Positions 8,518-16,446 are shown, numbered from the stretch's first letter. The stretch: DNA of 64,000 bases from Mesorhizobium australicum (GCF_900177325.1 NZ_FXBL01000004.1:2914001-2978000); one strand, 5' to 3'. The notes: generated by a model not told the origin, from the sequence alone. Translations and numbers: made by a program.

Positions 8518-9453
8518 ATGGCCCTTCTGCACCACCTTCCCCGCCGCTGCCTGGGCTTCGACGTCGCCAAGGAGACGATCGCCGTCTCCGATGGCCGCAC
8601 CGTCGAGGTCATCGACAACCGCCGTCCCGCCATCCGCCGGTTTCTGCGGGCCTGCCGCGCCGATTTCGCCGTGTGCGAGCCGACCGGCGGCCACGAGACC
8701 GTCCTGCTCGACGAGTGCCTGCGCCTCGACCTGCCGGCACACCGCGCCGACACGCGCAAGCTCAAGGCCTTCATCCGTTCGCGTGGCCGGCTCGGCAAGA
8801 GCGACGCCATCGATGCGCGCGAGCTGGCCGCCTATGGCCTGGAGCGCTGGGCGAGCCTCGCCCTGTGGCAGGCCGCCGACCCCCGCCAGGAAAGGCTCAA
8901 GGCGCTGGTTCGCCGCCGCGACGACCTCGTGGCTATGAAGGTGGCCGAGCAGAACCGCTCGAAGGCGCCCGGGGCAGCCGAACTGGCCACGACCTTCCGA
9001 GCCGTGCTGGCCGTCCTGAAGCGACAGATCGCGCGCGTCGAGCAGGCAATCCGCACGCTCATGCGCAGCGGGGTGCTGAAGCACAGGAGCGCCGTCGTCA
9101 CCGCCATGGCGGGCATCGGCCAAGTCACCGCCGCCGCCCTTCTCGCCGCGATGCCGGAACTCGGCACCATGGACCGAAGGCAGGCCGCCGCGCTGGCAGG
9201 CCTGGCGCCGCATCCCAACGAAAGCGGAAAGAAGGTCGGCTACCGACGCATGCGCGGCGGCCGCCCGGCCGTGCGAACCATACTCTACATGCCCGCCATG
9301 CAGGCCGCCTGCGGACGCGGCGAGTTCGCGGACTTCTACAAACGCCTGCTGGCCGCCGGAAAAAAGCCAATCCTCGCCCTCGCCGCTGTCATGCGAAAGA
9401 TCATCGTGACCCTCAATGCCAGGCTAAGGGACGCTCAAATGCAGCAGAGTTGA
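8518..9453 (+). CDS. IS110-family transposase (DEDD recombinase)
   Basis: This is a 311-residue recombinase of full family length. The N-terminal RuvC-like domain carries the DEDD set: D15 (GFDVAKE), E54 (CEPTGG), D96 and D99 (KSDAID). The C-terminal domain has the helix-hairpin region MAGIGQVTAAALLAAMPEL and the catalytic serine S236 in NESGKKVGYRRMRGG. The ATG at 8518 was chosen because the open frame further upstream (to 8398) lies inside the bridge-RNA guide region. The TGA stop (9451-9453) uses the first base of the AT core, so the right end has no spare sequence. There is no frameshift or internal stop. Confidence 0.93.
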   Translation: MALLHHLPRRCLGFDVAKETIAVSDGRTVEVIDNRRPAIRRFLRACRADFAVCEPTGGHETVLLDECLRLDLPAHRADTRKLKAFIRSRGRLGKSDAIDARELAAYGLERWASLALWQAADPRQERLKALVRRRDDLVAMKVAEQNRSKAPGAAELATTFRAVLAVLKRQIARVEQAIRTLMRSGVLKHRSAVVTAMAGIGQVTAAALLAAMPELGTMDRRQAAALAGLAPHPNESGKKVGYRRMRGGRPAVRTILYMPAMQAACGRGEFADFYKRLLAAGKKPILALAAVMRKIIVTLNARLRDAQMQQS

Positions 9454-9539
9454 TGACGGCGCGCGCGATTGTCCTCCCCGTGTGAGGAAGGCCGATCTTA
9501 TCTGCGATGACGCTGCGATAAGGGCACGACAGGCGCACC

Positions 9540-9944
9540 TCAGGACGTGTCGCAGAACTCGACCGGCACGGCGGCGGCGATTGCAAGTCTCTCGATGAGC
9601 GCGCCCAGGCCATGGATCGCGCCGCCCTCATTCCCGGCCTCGTCCGACGCCTGGCCACGATGCAGGAACGACAGCCGGCACAGATGCGCCGCTACCGCCC
9701 GCATGTAGAGCCCGAATGCCCTGAGCGAATCGGCAAGCTCCTCCGCATCTAAGGGATGGCTGCCGAAGGCGGCCGGCATCGGGACGGACGTCCAGGGTCT
9801 GCGGGCGAAGCTCCGGAGCGTGCCTTCGACATAGGCGCTCAGCAGCGTATTGGCCTGCCAGGCGGCCCACAGCACGCACCAGCGGACCCAGAACGAGCGG
9901 CCGGCGGCCTGTTCGGCCATGTCGGCGATCGAGAACAGGCGCAT
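9540..9944 (-). CDS. Hypothetical protein
   Basis: This 134-residue protein starts MRLFSIADMAEQ; 18 more in-frame residues upstream are possible but less likely. I do not recognise it. The N-terminal third is aromatic and hydrophobic (SFWVRWCVLWAAWQANTLLSAYVEG), the middle has Pro-rich and acidic segments, and the C-terminal part is mostly helical. The pattern of short amphipathic helices is loosely phasin-like, but that is only an impression. It stands alone between the IS element and a repeat-rich gap, facing away from the heme genes. Confidence 0.5.
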   Translation of the reverse strand: MRLFSIADMAEQAAGRSFWVRWCVLWAAWQANTLLSAYVEGTLRSFARRPWTSVPMPAAFGSHPLDAEELADSLRAFGLYMRAVAAHLCRLSFLHRGQASDEAGNEGGAIHGLGALIERLAIAAAVPVEFCDTS

Positions 9945-10178
9945 GACGATCCTCGCCTTTAACGCCTGTTGCCTCCCCGCCTTCGCCCTCCAGCCCATCG
10001 CCGGCTCCCCTTTAACCGGGCACAGTGTCGGGCATGCTGGCAGGGTGGGGATGGAAAAATTTCGGGCGCTAACAGGAACAAGGGGTTAGCAGAAAACGGA
10101 TTGAAAACGATCCATCGGATGGATGGGCCAGAACTGATCGCTCGGGCTCTTCTCAATACAGCGCACACTGTCCGCGAT

Positions 10179-10321
10179 CGTCATCCCGGCGACCGGAGGT
10201 CAGCCGGGATCGATTGACCTTGGCGGGCTGGCGCTGACTCTTTCTGCGACCGTGGGGCGTTTTCGGCGTGTAACCGGAGAGAGGAATAGATCCCGGCTGA
10301 CCTCCGGTCGCCGGGATGACG
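10179..10321. repeat. REP-like palindrome family C: perfect 33-bp inverted repeat
   Basis: The arms 10179-10211 (beginning CGTCATCCCGGCGACCGGAG) and 10289-10321 (ending GGTCGCCGGGATGACG) are exact reverse complements, separated by 77 bases. The ends resemble family B (CGTCATTCCGGG) but carry C in place of T. A second, less perfect member lies at 19298-19464. Confidence 0.85.
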
Positions 10322-10344
10322 TCGCGTAGGGTGGGCGTTGCGCG

Positions 10345-10412
10345 GGGCGGGCGAGACGGATGGCTCGCCCCGGCAAGGGACCACCGAAGGCGGTAGAGGG
10401 GCGCCGGGGCCG
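10345..10412. repeat. Intergenic repeat, family A, diverged copy
   Basis: It shares GGGCGAGAC, then GGCTCGCCCCGGCA, and a degenerate CGAAGG...GAGGGGC tail with the copy after putA. It adjoins the family C palindrome, so the two elements form a mosaic before the heme operon. Confidence 0.5.
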
Positions 10413-10437
10413 TGGCTGCTCGACGGGTTCAGACCGC

Positions 10438-10752
10438 TTACGCGCCTTCGACGATCGAGAAACCCTCGAAGGTCGGGTGGCCGAGATAGCTGGGCTTGGT
10501 CGTGCCGGCATTGCGGTGCGAGGCGCGGAACTGTTCGGACTTGGTCCAGGCGCTGAAATCGTCGAAGCTGTCCCACACCGTGTGCGAGGCGTAGAGCGTG
10601 TAGCCTTCGGCCTCGTTGACCGGCCCTTTCAGCAGATGGAACTGCTGAAAACCCTTCATCTCGTGCAGGCTGGAATCGCGTCCCTTCCAGACGTTCTCGA
10701 AATCCTCCTCGGAGCCGCGAACGACCTTGAAGCGATTCATGGCGATATACAT
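10438..10752 (-). CDS. Heme-degrading monooxygenase, IsdG/HmuQ-HmuD family
   Basis: This is a 104-residue ferredoxin-like (ABM) domain protein. The residues used by IsdG-type enzymes for heme cleavage are at the expected places: N6 (IAMNRF), W69 (FSAWT) and H79 (RASHRNAG). Such enzymes open heme to release iron in the cytosol; HmuQ and HmuD of Bradyrhizobium are the rhizobial examples. It is the last gene of the minus-strand heme operon. Its ATG shares one base with the preceding stop (TGATG), implying coupling. An ATG at codon 5 (MNRF) is an alternative start. Confidence 0.85.
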   Translation of the reverse strand: MYIAMNRFKVVRGSEEDFENVWKGRDSSLHEMKGFQQFHLLKGPVNEAEGYTLYASHTVWDSFDDFSAWTKSEQFRASHRNAGTTKPSYLGHPTFEGFSIVEGA

Positions 10753-11021
10753 CAACGGGTTCCTTTCAGGCTGCGGGAGTCGCGGTCGGGCAGCTTTTCC
10801 TCCGCTGCGCGGCCGACGACGCTTAGAAAGTTGCCGGGGACAAATAGGCCGGAGCGACCGGACGGGGAAGGGCCTGCCTGCTCCGGCACGCCATGGTCGG
10901 CGAGGCGCACCACCTGCGGATCGGCGTCGAGGCGCGCCCGCTCCTCGAACAGGCGGAGGAGATCGGGGTGGAGGCCGTCGCCGAAGGCGCTGGCGAGTTC
11001 GTGAAGGCACAACAGGTTCAT
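10752..11021 (-). CDS. Small protein of unknown function in the heme operon
   Basis: This 89-residue frame starts MNLLCLHELASAF. A GAGGTGA ribosome binding site that overlaps the tonB stop lies just before the ATG, and the stop overlaps the hmuQ-like start. That tight packing argues it is a real gene. I do not recognise the family: the N-terminal half is helical and acidic (GLHPDLLRLFEERARLDADP), and the C-terminal half contains GLFVPGNFLSVVGRAAEEKL. There is no signal peptide or membrane helix. Its position between TonB and a heme-degrading enzyme suggests a role in heme use, by association only. Confidence 0.65.
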   Translation of the reverse strand: MNLLCLHELASAFGDGLHPDLLRLFEERARLDADPQVVRLADHGVPEQAGPSPSGRSGLFVPGNFLSVVGRAAEEKLPDRDSRSLKGTR

Positions 11022-11023
11022 GG

Positions 11024-12331
11024 TCACCTCAGCCCCAGCGGGAACGAGAAATTCCACGACTTGCGTCCGTCCGGGATCGGCGGGAAGGGCGCGGCGCGGC
11101 GCACGGCCTGAAGGGCTGCGTTGTCCAGCGCCGACGAGCCTGAGCTGCGCGTCACGCTGACGCTGGCCAGTGCGCCGCTCGTTGTGACGGTAAAGGCGAC
11201 ATGCACGTCGCGATCGGCGCCGCGCCGCTTGCCAGGCGATATGCTGCGCACCGCGCGCTTCAGCTTGGACACGACCTTGCCCGGATAGTTGGAGACGGCG
11301 GCGTTGCCCGCGGTCGAGCCCTTGCCCTTGCCGGCATTGTCGGCGCGGGTTCCGCTCGCCTCGCCGTCGGCGACGCCCCTCTGGCCGTCGGCCTTGTCTT
11401 TGCCGCCGCGGCCGGCAGCGACCTTTTTCTCGGCCTTCCTGGCCGGGGCGTCGGCCTTGGCGGGCTTCGTCTCCGTCGGTTTGGCCTCGGCTTTCTTCAC
11501 CGGCTTTTCCGCCCTTGGCTTCTCGGCCGGCTTGGGCTGCGGCTTCGTTTCGGCCACCTTCGGTGGCGGGGTAGGCTTCTCCGGTTCCGGCGTTTCGCCC
11601 ACGACCGGCGCCTCCGGCACCTCGACCACTTCGTCGGGCGGGGGAACCGCGGCCGCCTGTGGCACGACGGGGGCGACGGCCTCCTCGTCGGGGACGACCT
11701 CGGCCGTATCGACAGCCAACACCTGCTGCACGGGGGAGGGCGCGGCGGTCGCCGCATCCGCCGGCACCGGCTCCGCATGTGGCGTCTCAGCCAGCTCGGC
11801 GACCCGTTCGGTGGCGACCTCCTCGACGGGGGTCACCATCTCCTCGACCGGCTGCACCGCCTCGACGGGCCCCACCGCGGAGGCGTCGATAGTCTCGACC
11901 GGCTGTGCGGGCGTCATGGTGATGATGGCGACGTTGGCCGCGTCTTCCGGGCCCTCCAGCGTCAGGTTGGCGGCGGAGTTGCCATACATCGCGACACCCG
12001 CCTCCTGCGAGCCGGCGATCTGCACGCTCTCGTCGCCGCCGCGCAGCAGAAAGAAGCCGGCGACGGCGGCGTGGAGCGCGACCGAGGCGACGAGCAACGC
12101 CAGCCATCTGCGCTGCGCGCGGGGAGCGGCGGGCGTCGCGGCGAGCGGCGCGACCGGCAGCGGCGACAGGTCGGGATTCTCGGTCTCGATCCAGGCGGGG
12201 CGCTGAGGCTCGCGCAGGAAGACGTGGTGCGGCGCCTGGAACGTGTTCGGCGGGTCGAGGCGCGCGCGCCGCGCCACCGGCCGGAGCGCGACCGGGCGGC
12301 GGGGAAGCGTTGGTGCGGGCTGGACCGACAT
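11024..12331 (-). CDS. tonB: Energy-transducing protein TonB
   Basis: This 435-residue protein has an unusually long cytoplasmic N-terminus (about 75 residues). One membrane anchor follows (about 76-96) with the S-x-x-x-H pattern S83-VAL-H87 that TonB uses to couple with ExbBD. Next comes a long Pro/Glu/Lys/Ala-rich spacer (about 130-330), then a C-terminal TonB fold with SVTRSSGSSALDNAALQAVR and FPPIP. It passes proton-motive energy to the heme receptor encoded upstream. exbBD are not in the window. A four-base gap separates it from the preceding gene. Confidence 0.9.
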   Translation of the reverse strand: MSVQPAPTLPRRPVALRPVARRARLDPPNTFQAPHHVFLREPQRPAWIETENPDLSPLPVAPLAATPAAPRAQRRWLALLVASVALHAAVAGFFLLRGGDESVQIAGSQEAGVAMYGNSAANLTLEGPEDAANVAIITMTPAQPVETIDASAVGPVEAVQPVEEMVTPVEEVATERVAELAETPHAEPVPADAATAAPSPVQQVLAVDTAEVVPDEEAVAPVVPQAAAVPPPDEVVEVPEAPVVGETPEPEKPTPPPKVAETKPQPKPAEKPRAEKPVKKAEAKPTETKPAKADAPARKAEKKVAAGRGGKDKADGQRGVADGEASGTRADNAGKGKGSTAGNAAVSNYPGKVVSKLKRAVRSISPGKRRGADRDVHVAFTVTTSGALASVSVTRSSGSSALDNAALQAVRRAAPFPPIPDGRKSWNFSFPLGLR

Positions 12332-12335
12332 CGAG

Positions 12336-12770
12336 CTATCGTCCGAAGGAGACGCCCGAGGTGGACTGGGTTTTCAGCGCGGCGAGGCAGGCGTCGGGCG
12401 CGGTGCCGGCGCCGGTGCACTCGGTTGCGTCGTTGATCAGCACGCGGCTGACATTTGCGCAGTCCACGCCCTTGAGATCGAACCGGCTCACCTTGGTCTT
12501 GCCGGCGGGCAGCGACCTGAAGTCGAGCACGGTGAGACGGTCGACTACGCCCGCCTTGTCGAACAGCGCCATCTCGAAAGCCGCGCGGTCGACCGGGGTG
12601 GCGAGGTTGTTCGCCACCACGAAAGTCAGCCTGCAGCCGCCTTCCGACGGCTGCAGGGCGTTGAGATCAAGGGAGACATGCTGCTCCGGCGAGGCGCCTT
12701 GCGCCGCCGCCGGAGCCAGCGGCATCGCGACCAGGGAGGTCAATACGAGGAGGGATGCCGCAAGGCGCAT
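12336..12770 (-). CDS. Secreted periplasmic protein of the heme operon
   Basis: This 144-residue protein has a clear signal peptide: MRLAASLLVLTSLVAMPLAP ending near AAAQG. The mature part is beta-rich and has four cysteines (in GGCRL, VDCAN, TECTG and DACLA) that could form two disulfides. A GTG at 12776 overlaps the receptor stop and would add two residues. Position between the receptor and tonB is conserved in my recollection of related loci, but I know of no assigned function; a periplasmic heme-handling role is an inference. Confidence 0.7.
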   Translation of the reverse strand: MRLAASLLVLTSLVAMPLAPAAAQGASPEQHVSLDLNALQPSEGGCRLTFVVANNLATPVDRAAFEMALFDKAGVVDRLTVLDFRSLPAGKTKVSRFDLKGVDCANVSRVLINDATECTGAGTAPDACLAALKTQSTSGVSFGR

Positions 12771-12772
12771 GA

Positions 12773-14944
12773 TCACCAGCCGATTTGCTTGGACAGGGAG
12801 AGCTTGAACGTACGACCCTTGGCCGGATCGTTCATGAGGAACTCCTTGTACGGGCGGTTGAAGACGTTATCGATGCCCGCCTGGACCTCCCAACCGCGCG
12901 CGGCACCTTCCTTCGGAGTCCAGGAGAGGAAGATGTCGTGGACATCGAAGGCAGAGGAATAGCGAGTGACGGTGGATCCGGGAGGCGGGACCTCGTAGTC
13001 GCGTGCCGAATTTAGCGGGCCGGCTACAAAACGTGCATTCCATCCAAAGCGTAGATCGTGCTGCGGGAGCTTTCCGCCGAGGGTGAGTTTCAACTCATGC
13101 GGAGCAACAGAGGTCAGATATTCTTCGGTACGATTCGAGGACAAATCGCGACCGACTGTGTATGTATAGGCCGCATTCGCGAATACATAATCAGAGTCAT
13201 AGGCCGTTTCGATTTCAAATCCGTATATCTCTGCACTGCTTATGTTCTCGTATCCTTGGATATTGTTTGGTCCAGGAACAAGAAACCTATTAAACGCGAT
13301 CAGGTCTGTAATGTCGTTGTAGAAGCCGGTGAACTTAAGCTGACCGGAATCGCCTGTCTGAAGCATGTCGTAGCCTGACAGGGCGAAACCGGCCTCGTAG
13401 TTGGTGGAGAGTTCCTTCTTCAGATCGAGGCTCGGCAAGAACGTTGCACTTGAGCCGCTCGTTGAGAACACCTCGTCAATCGTCGGGAAACGTTCTGTGT
13501 GAGCAATCGAACCGAAGACGGCAATCGTGTCGTTGAACTTGTAGTGCGCCGCAAGCTTCGGCGAGATCGCCGTGTCGGTGAACGAATCCGAGCCAGAGAT
13601 AGCGTCTTCCGGCGTCAGCTCATGCCAGTCGAAACGGACGCCCGGGATGAGCGTGAGGCGGTCATTCCAGATGAACTCGTTCTGCACGAAGAAGCCGGCC
13701 TTAAGGTCGGTTCCCTCAGGATGGAAACTCAGGTCGATCGGATCGCCGCTGTTGTCATAGATACTTGCAACGCGGGACTGATGAGCGATCTGTGCACCGT
13801 AAGTAAGAAAATTCTCCCAGTTTGCTCCCCGCCATTCCATCGTGTTTTGGGCGTTAAACTGTAGGGTTTTGTAGGCGTAGTCGGAATCGCACAATACATT
13901 GAACGATGAGGTAGACCCACAGTAGTCGCGGAGGTCAGCGTCGCGCTGCTTGTTACTGGTGTCCGAGTATGAGAGCGCCACCTTCAGGTCGAGCATATCG
14001 TTGTCAGAAAACGGGTTCTCATATGAGGCGATCGCAGTTTGATCAACGACGTGACGGTCCACCAGGCCGAAGAACGTGGCAGTCGACGTCTGCGAGAGCT
14101 GCTGGTCGTCGAGATCGGAATCCCAACGCTGGTAGGAGAGGCGGAGCGTTCCCTCGTCGCCCACCTTGAAGGTTCCCTTCGCGAGGCCGGACCAAGCGCG
14201 GAAGTTCGTGCCGATGATCTCGCTTCCATTGCCTGATTCGTAGACGTCGGCCTGGCGCCAGTTGCCCATCAGCAGGAATTCGGCATTCTCGCCCATGCGC
14301 TGGGCAAGCGTTGCCGAGCCGAGAACGCCCTTGCCGTTGCTCTCCAGCGTGGACTTCAGCTTCAGCGCGCCGCGGTCGCCCTCGGCGATGAAGTCCGACG
14401 CATCCTTGGTGGTGAAGTTGACCACGCCGCCGAGCGCGCCGGAGCCGTAGAGCGTCGACGACGCAGGACCGCGCAGCACCTCGACACGCTTGAAGAGCTC
14501 CGGGTCGGAGAAGAACGAACCGAGGCGGTACTGCTCGTAGAATTTCTGCACGCCGTCGACATTGACGATGATGCGGCCCTGGTCGCCGGAGTTTTCCGGC
14601 GCGCCGACGCCGCGGATATTGAAGGACTGGCCGAGCACGCGGTCCGAACCGGTGACATTGACGCCCGGTATCTTGCGGATCACGTCCGCGACAGTGGACG
14701 GCTGCGCGGAGTCGATGTCTTCCTGCTCAAGAACGCTCACCGCCTGCGGCGTATCGATCGCGACCTTTTCCTGGCCGGCGCCCAGCACCAGGCGCTGGAG
14801 TTGCGTGACGCGGCCTTTCTTCTGGCTTTCGGCCGTCACCTGTTCCGTCGAGGCGTCTTCCTGCGCCTGAACCATTCCCACATTCGCGAAGATCGCGAGG
14901 GCGGTGCCGCATAGCAGCGCCCTGTTTCGTCCCACCAGCCCCAT
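12773..14944 (-). CDS. hmuR: TonB-dependent heme/hemoglobin receptor HmuR
   Basis: This is a 723-residue outer-membrane receptor. A signal peptide (about 1-28, ending VQAQE) is followed by a TonB-box region, the plug domain (PQAVSVLEQEDIDSAQPSTV through RVEVLRGPASSTLYGSGALG) and a 22-strand-type barrel ending in FKLSLSKQIGW with a terminal Trp. The plug wording and the neighbouring hmu genes make heme the likely ligand. The start MGLVGRNRALL was chosen because AGGAGCGG precedes it; six more in-frame residues are possible. It heads the minus-strand operon and is divergent to hmuP. Confidence 0.9.
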   Translation of the reverse strand: MGLVGRNRALLCGTALAIFANVGMVQAQEDASTEQVTAESQKKGRVTQLQRLVLGAGQEKVAIDTPQAVSVLEQEDIDSAQPSTVADVIRKIPGVNVTGSDRVLGQSFNIRGVGAPENSGDQGRIIVNVDGVQKFYEQYRLGSFFSDPELFKRVEVLRGPASSTLYGSGALGGVVNFTTKDASDFIAEGDRGALKLKSTLESNGKGVLGSATLAQRMGENAEFLLMGNWRQADVYESGNGSEIIGTNFRAWSGLAKGTFKVGDEGTLRLSYQRWDSDLDDQQLSQTSTATFFGLVDRHVVDQTAIASYENPFSDNDMLDLKVALSYSDTSNKQRDADLRDYCGSTSSFNVLCDSDYAYKTLQFNAQNTMEWRGANWENFLTYGAQIAHQSRVASIYDNSGDPIDLSFHPEGTDLKAGFFVQNEFIWNDRLTLIPGVRFDWHELTPEDAISGSDSFTDTAISPKLAAHYKFNDTIAVFGSIAHTERFPTIDEVFSTSGSSATFLPSLDLKKELSTNYEAGFALSGYDMLQTGDSGQLKFTGFYNDITDLIAFNRFLVPGPNNIQGYENISSAEIYGFEIETAYDSDYVFANAAYTYTVGRDLSSNRTEEYLTSVAPHELKLTLGGKLPQHDLRFGWNARFVAGPLNSARDYEVPPPGSTVTRYSSAFDVHDIFLSWTPKEGAARGWEVQAGIDNVFNRPYKEFLMNDPAKGRTFKLSLSKQIGW

Positions 14945-15002
14945 AGTCCGCTCCTGACACATTGTGATTGTGCTGGCTGGCCCTCAGAGGCTGGCTGGCG
15001 TC

Positions 15003-15020
15003 AAATTCGATCCCGAATTT
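15003..15020. promoter_or_regulatory. Candidate iron-responsive operator between hmuR and hmuP
   Basis: AAATTCG and CGAATTT form a perfect 7-bp inverted repeat with a four-base spacer (ATCC), in the AT-rich centre of the 199-base divergent region. A nearby TGA-N9-TCC (from 15027) is one base from the RirA box TGA-N9-TCA. Irr, RirA or HmuP-type control is plausible given rirA downstream; which factor binds here is not known. Confidence 0.45.
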
Positions 15021-15143
15021 AAACTTGACTCGTTTACTCCGGTATTGCACTCCCTAATAAAGCTGATAAGCAGTGTCAACAATCCATATCACGATGTCGC
15101 CGAGCCAGCCAAGCGAGCAAGGCGCGATGAAGGGGCCGCCGCC

Positions 15144-15356
15144 GTGAACACGAGATTTACCTTCGATCACTCCACAGATGCCGACCGCTCGCTGCTGCGG
15201 CGCGAAGGCCTCGCCCGACCGGTCTCTCCCGTCCCGGCGCGTCGCGTCGACAGCGCGGTCCTGTTCCGGGGCGAGCACGAAATCGGCATCGAACACCACG
15301 GTGCGCTCTACCGCCTCAAGATCACGCGGCAGGGCAAGCTGATCCTCAACAAGTAG
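15144..15356 (+). CDS. hmuP: Hemin uptake protein HmuP
   Basis: This 70-residue protein uses a GTG start. The conserved HmuP core is at the C-terminus: RRVDSAVLFRGEHEIGIEHH followed by LYRLKITRQGKLILNK. In Bradyrhizobium and Brucella-type genomes HmuP is needed for heme uptake and activates hmuR transcription together with Irr. It lies divergent to hmuR and 31 bases before hmuS. The N-terminal 35 residues are longer and more variable than the minimal family, so the exact start is uncertain. Confidence 0.85.
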   Translation: MNTRFTFDHSTDADRSLLRREGLARPVSPVPARRVDSAVLFRGEHEIGIEHHGALYRLKITRQGKLILNK

Positions 15357-15387
15357 CCACACAGACAGCCAAAGCAGGACCAGGATT

Positions 15388-16446
15388 ATGACTGCAGACC
15401 GACCCACGCCCGACGCGATCCGCCGTGCGCGCGCCGAAAACCCCAAAATGCGCGAGCGCGACCTCGCCGGCCAACTCGGCATTTCGGAAGCCGAATTCGT
15501 CGCCGCCTGGGTGGGAGAGGGGACCCGACGCATCCGTGCGGACGTCGATGCCTTCCTGACCGGCATGGAGGCGCTGGGCGAGGTGATGGCGCTCACCCGC
15601 AACGAGAGCGCCGTGCACGAGAAGATCGGCGTCTACGACAAGGTCGTGCTCGGCGAGCACGCCGCCATGGCGCTCGGCGAGCAGATCGACCTGCGCATCT
15701 TCCCGAAGGTGTGGGCGCACGGCTATGCCGTGTCGAAGACCGACGAGGATGGCACCGTGCGGCGCAGCCTGCAGTTCTTCAACGCCAGCGGCGAGGCGGT
15801 GCACAAGGTGCATCTGCGCGCGGCCTCGAATGTCGAGGCTTACGAAAAGTTGGTCGCTACCCTGATCCATGCCGAGCAGGAGCAGACGCTGCGTGTCGTC
15901 GCGCCGGTGACCTCGATCGCGCCGGCGGTCAATCCGTCCGTCGATGTCGAGGAGCTGCGCGCGCGCTGGTCGTCGATGACCGACGTGCACCAGTTCATGT
16001 CGATCCTGCGCGACCTGAAGCTCACCCGCCAGCAGGCGGTGCACCTCGTCGGCGAGGAATATGCATGGCCGGTCGATCACGACTCGGTCGCGGCGATGAT
16101 GCGGATCTCGGCGAACGAGGAGATCCCGATCATGTGCTTCGTGGGAAATCGCGGCTGCATCCAGATCCACAGCGGGCCGGTGAAGGAGATCAAGCCGATG
16201 GGCCCGTGGATCAACGTGCTCGACGAGACCTTCCACCTGCACTTGCGGCTCGACCACATCCGCGAGGTGTGGGCGGTGCGCAAGCCGGCGAGCGAAGGCC
16301 ATGTCACGTCGCTGGAAGCCTATGACGCGGCGGGCCAGCTGATCATCCAGTTCTTCGGCAAGCGCAAGGAAGGCGCGTTCGAGCGCGACGACTGGCGCGG
16401 CCTGGTCGAGAACCTGCCGCGCGGCCCGCGCTCGACCGCAGCCTGA
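15388..16446 (+). CDS. hmuS: Hemin-degrading factor HmuS
   Basis: This 352-residue protein is a tandem-repeat member of the HemS/ChuS/HmuS family. The first repeat includes MALTRNESAVHEKIGVYDKV and the second FVGNRGCIQIHSGPVKEIKP, followed by FHLHLRLDHI. These cytosolic proteins accept heme from the inner-membrane importer and store or degrade it. It follows hmuP and precedes hmuT by seven bases, so it is co-transcribed with the transporter genes. With the IsdG-type enzyme in the opposite operon, the locus carries two different heme-processing proteins. Confidence 0.95.
   Translation: MTADRPTPDAIRRARAENPKMRERDLAGQLGISEAEFVAAWVGEGTRRIRADVDAFLTGMEALGEVMALTRNESAVHEKIGVYDKVVLGEHAAMALGEQIDLRIFPKVWAHGYAVSKTDEDGTVRRSLQFFNASGEAVHKVHLRAASNVEAYEKLVATLIHAEQEQTLRVVAPVTSIAPAVNPSVDVEELRARWSSMTDVHQFMSILRDLKLTRQQAVHLVGEEYAWPVDHDSVAAMMRISANEEIPIMCFVGNRGCIQIHSGPVKEIKPMGPWINVLDETFHLHLRLDHIREVWAVRKPASEGHVTSLEAYDAAGQLIIQFFGKRKEGAFERDDWRGLVENLPRGPRSTAA

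Larger units (their letters stand above)
8306..9454 (+). mobile_element. Intact IS110-family insertion sequence (about 1149 bp)
   Basis: The boundaries come from the interrupted REP palindrome: left flank GGAAT at 8301-8305, right flank ATGACGGCG at 9453-9461. An AT core dinucleotide is present at both junctions (8304-8305 and 9453-9454), as expected for bridge-RNA-guided IS110 recombination. There are no terminal inverted repeats, which fits the family. The left end (212 bases) is non-coding and encodes the bridge RNA; the right end is essentially absent because the transposase stop codon runs into the core. All catalytic residues and all four guides look intact, so the element may be active. 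Confidence 0.88.
9945..10437. other. 493-bp gene-free gap with repeats
   Basis: No coding frame here looks real. The first 230 bases hold the upstream region of the 9540-9944 gene, with no clear promoter. The rest is a 33-bp perfect inverted repeat and a family A repeat, both listed separately. Confidence 0.6.

Noticed and set aside
8446..9454. AGAGTTGAT repeated exactly 1000 bases apart, read at first as a target-site duplication
   Set aside because: The first copy lies inside the element, in the bridge-RNA donor loop; it is the left donor guide, not a duplication.
14964..15143. Upstream extension of hmuP to 14964
   Set aside because: It would start within the hmuR promoter region and has no family similarity; the GTG at 15144 fits better.
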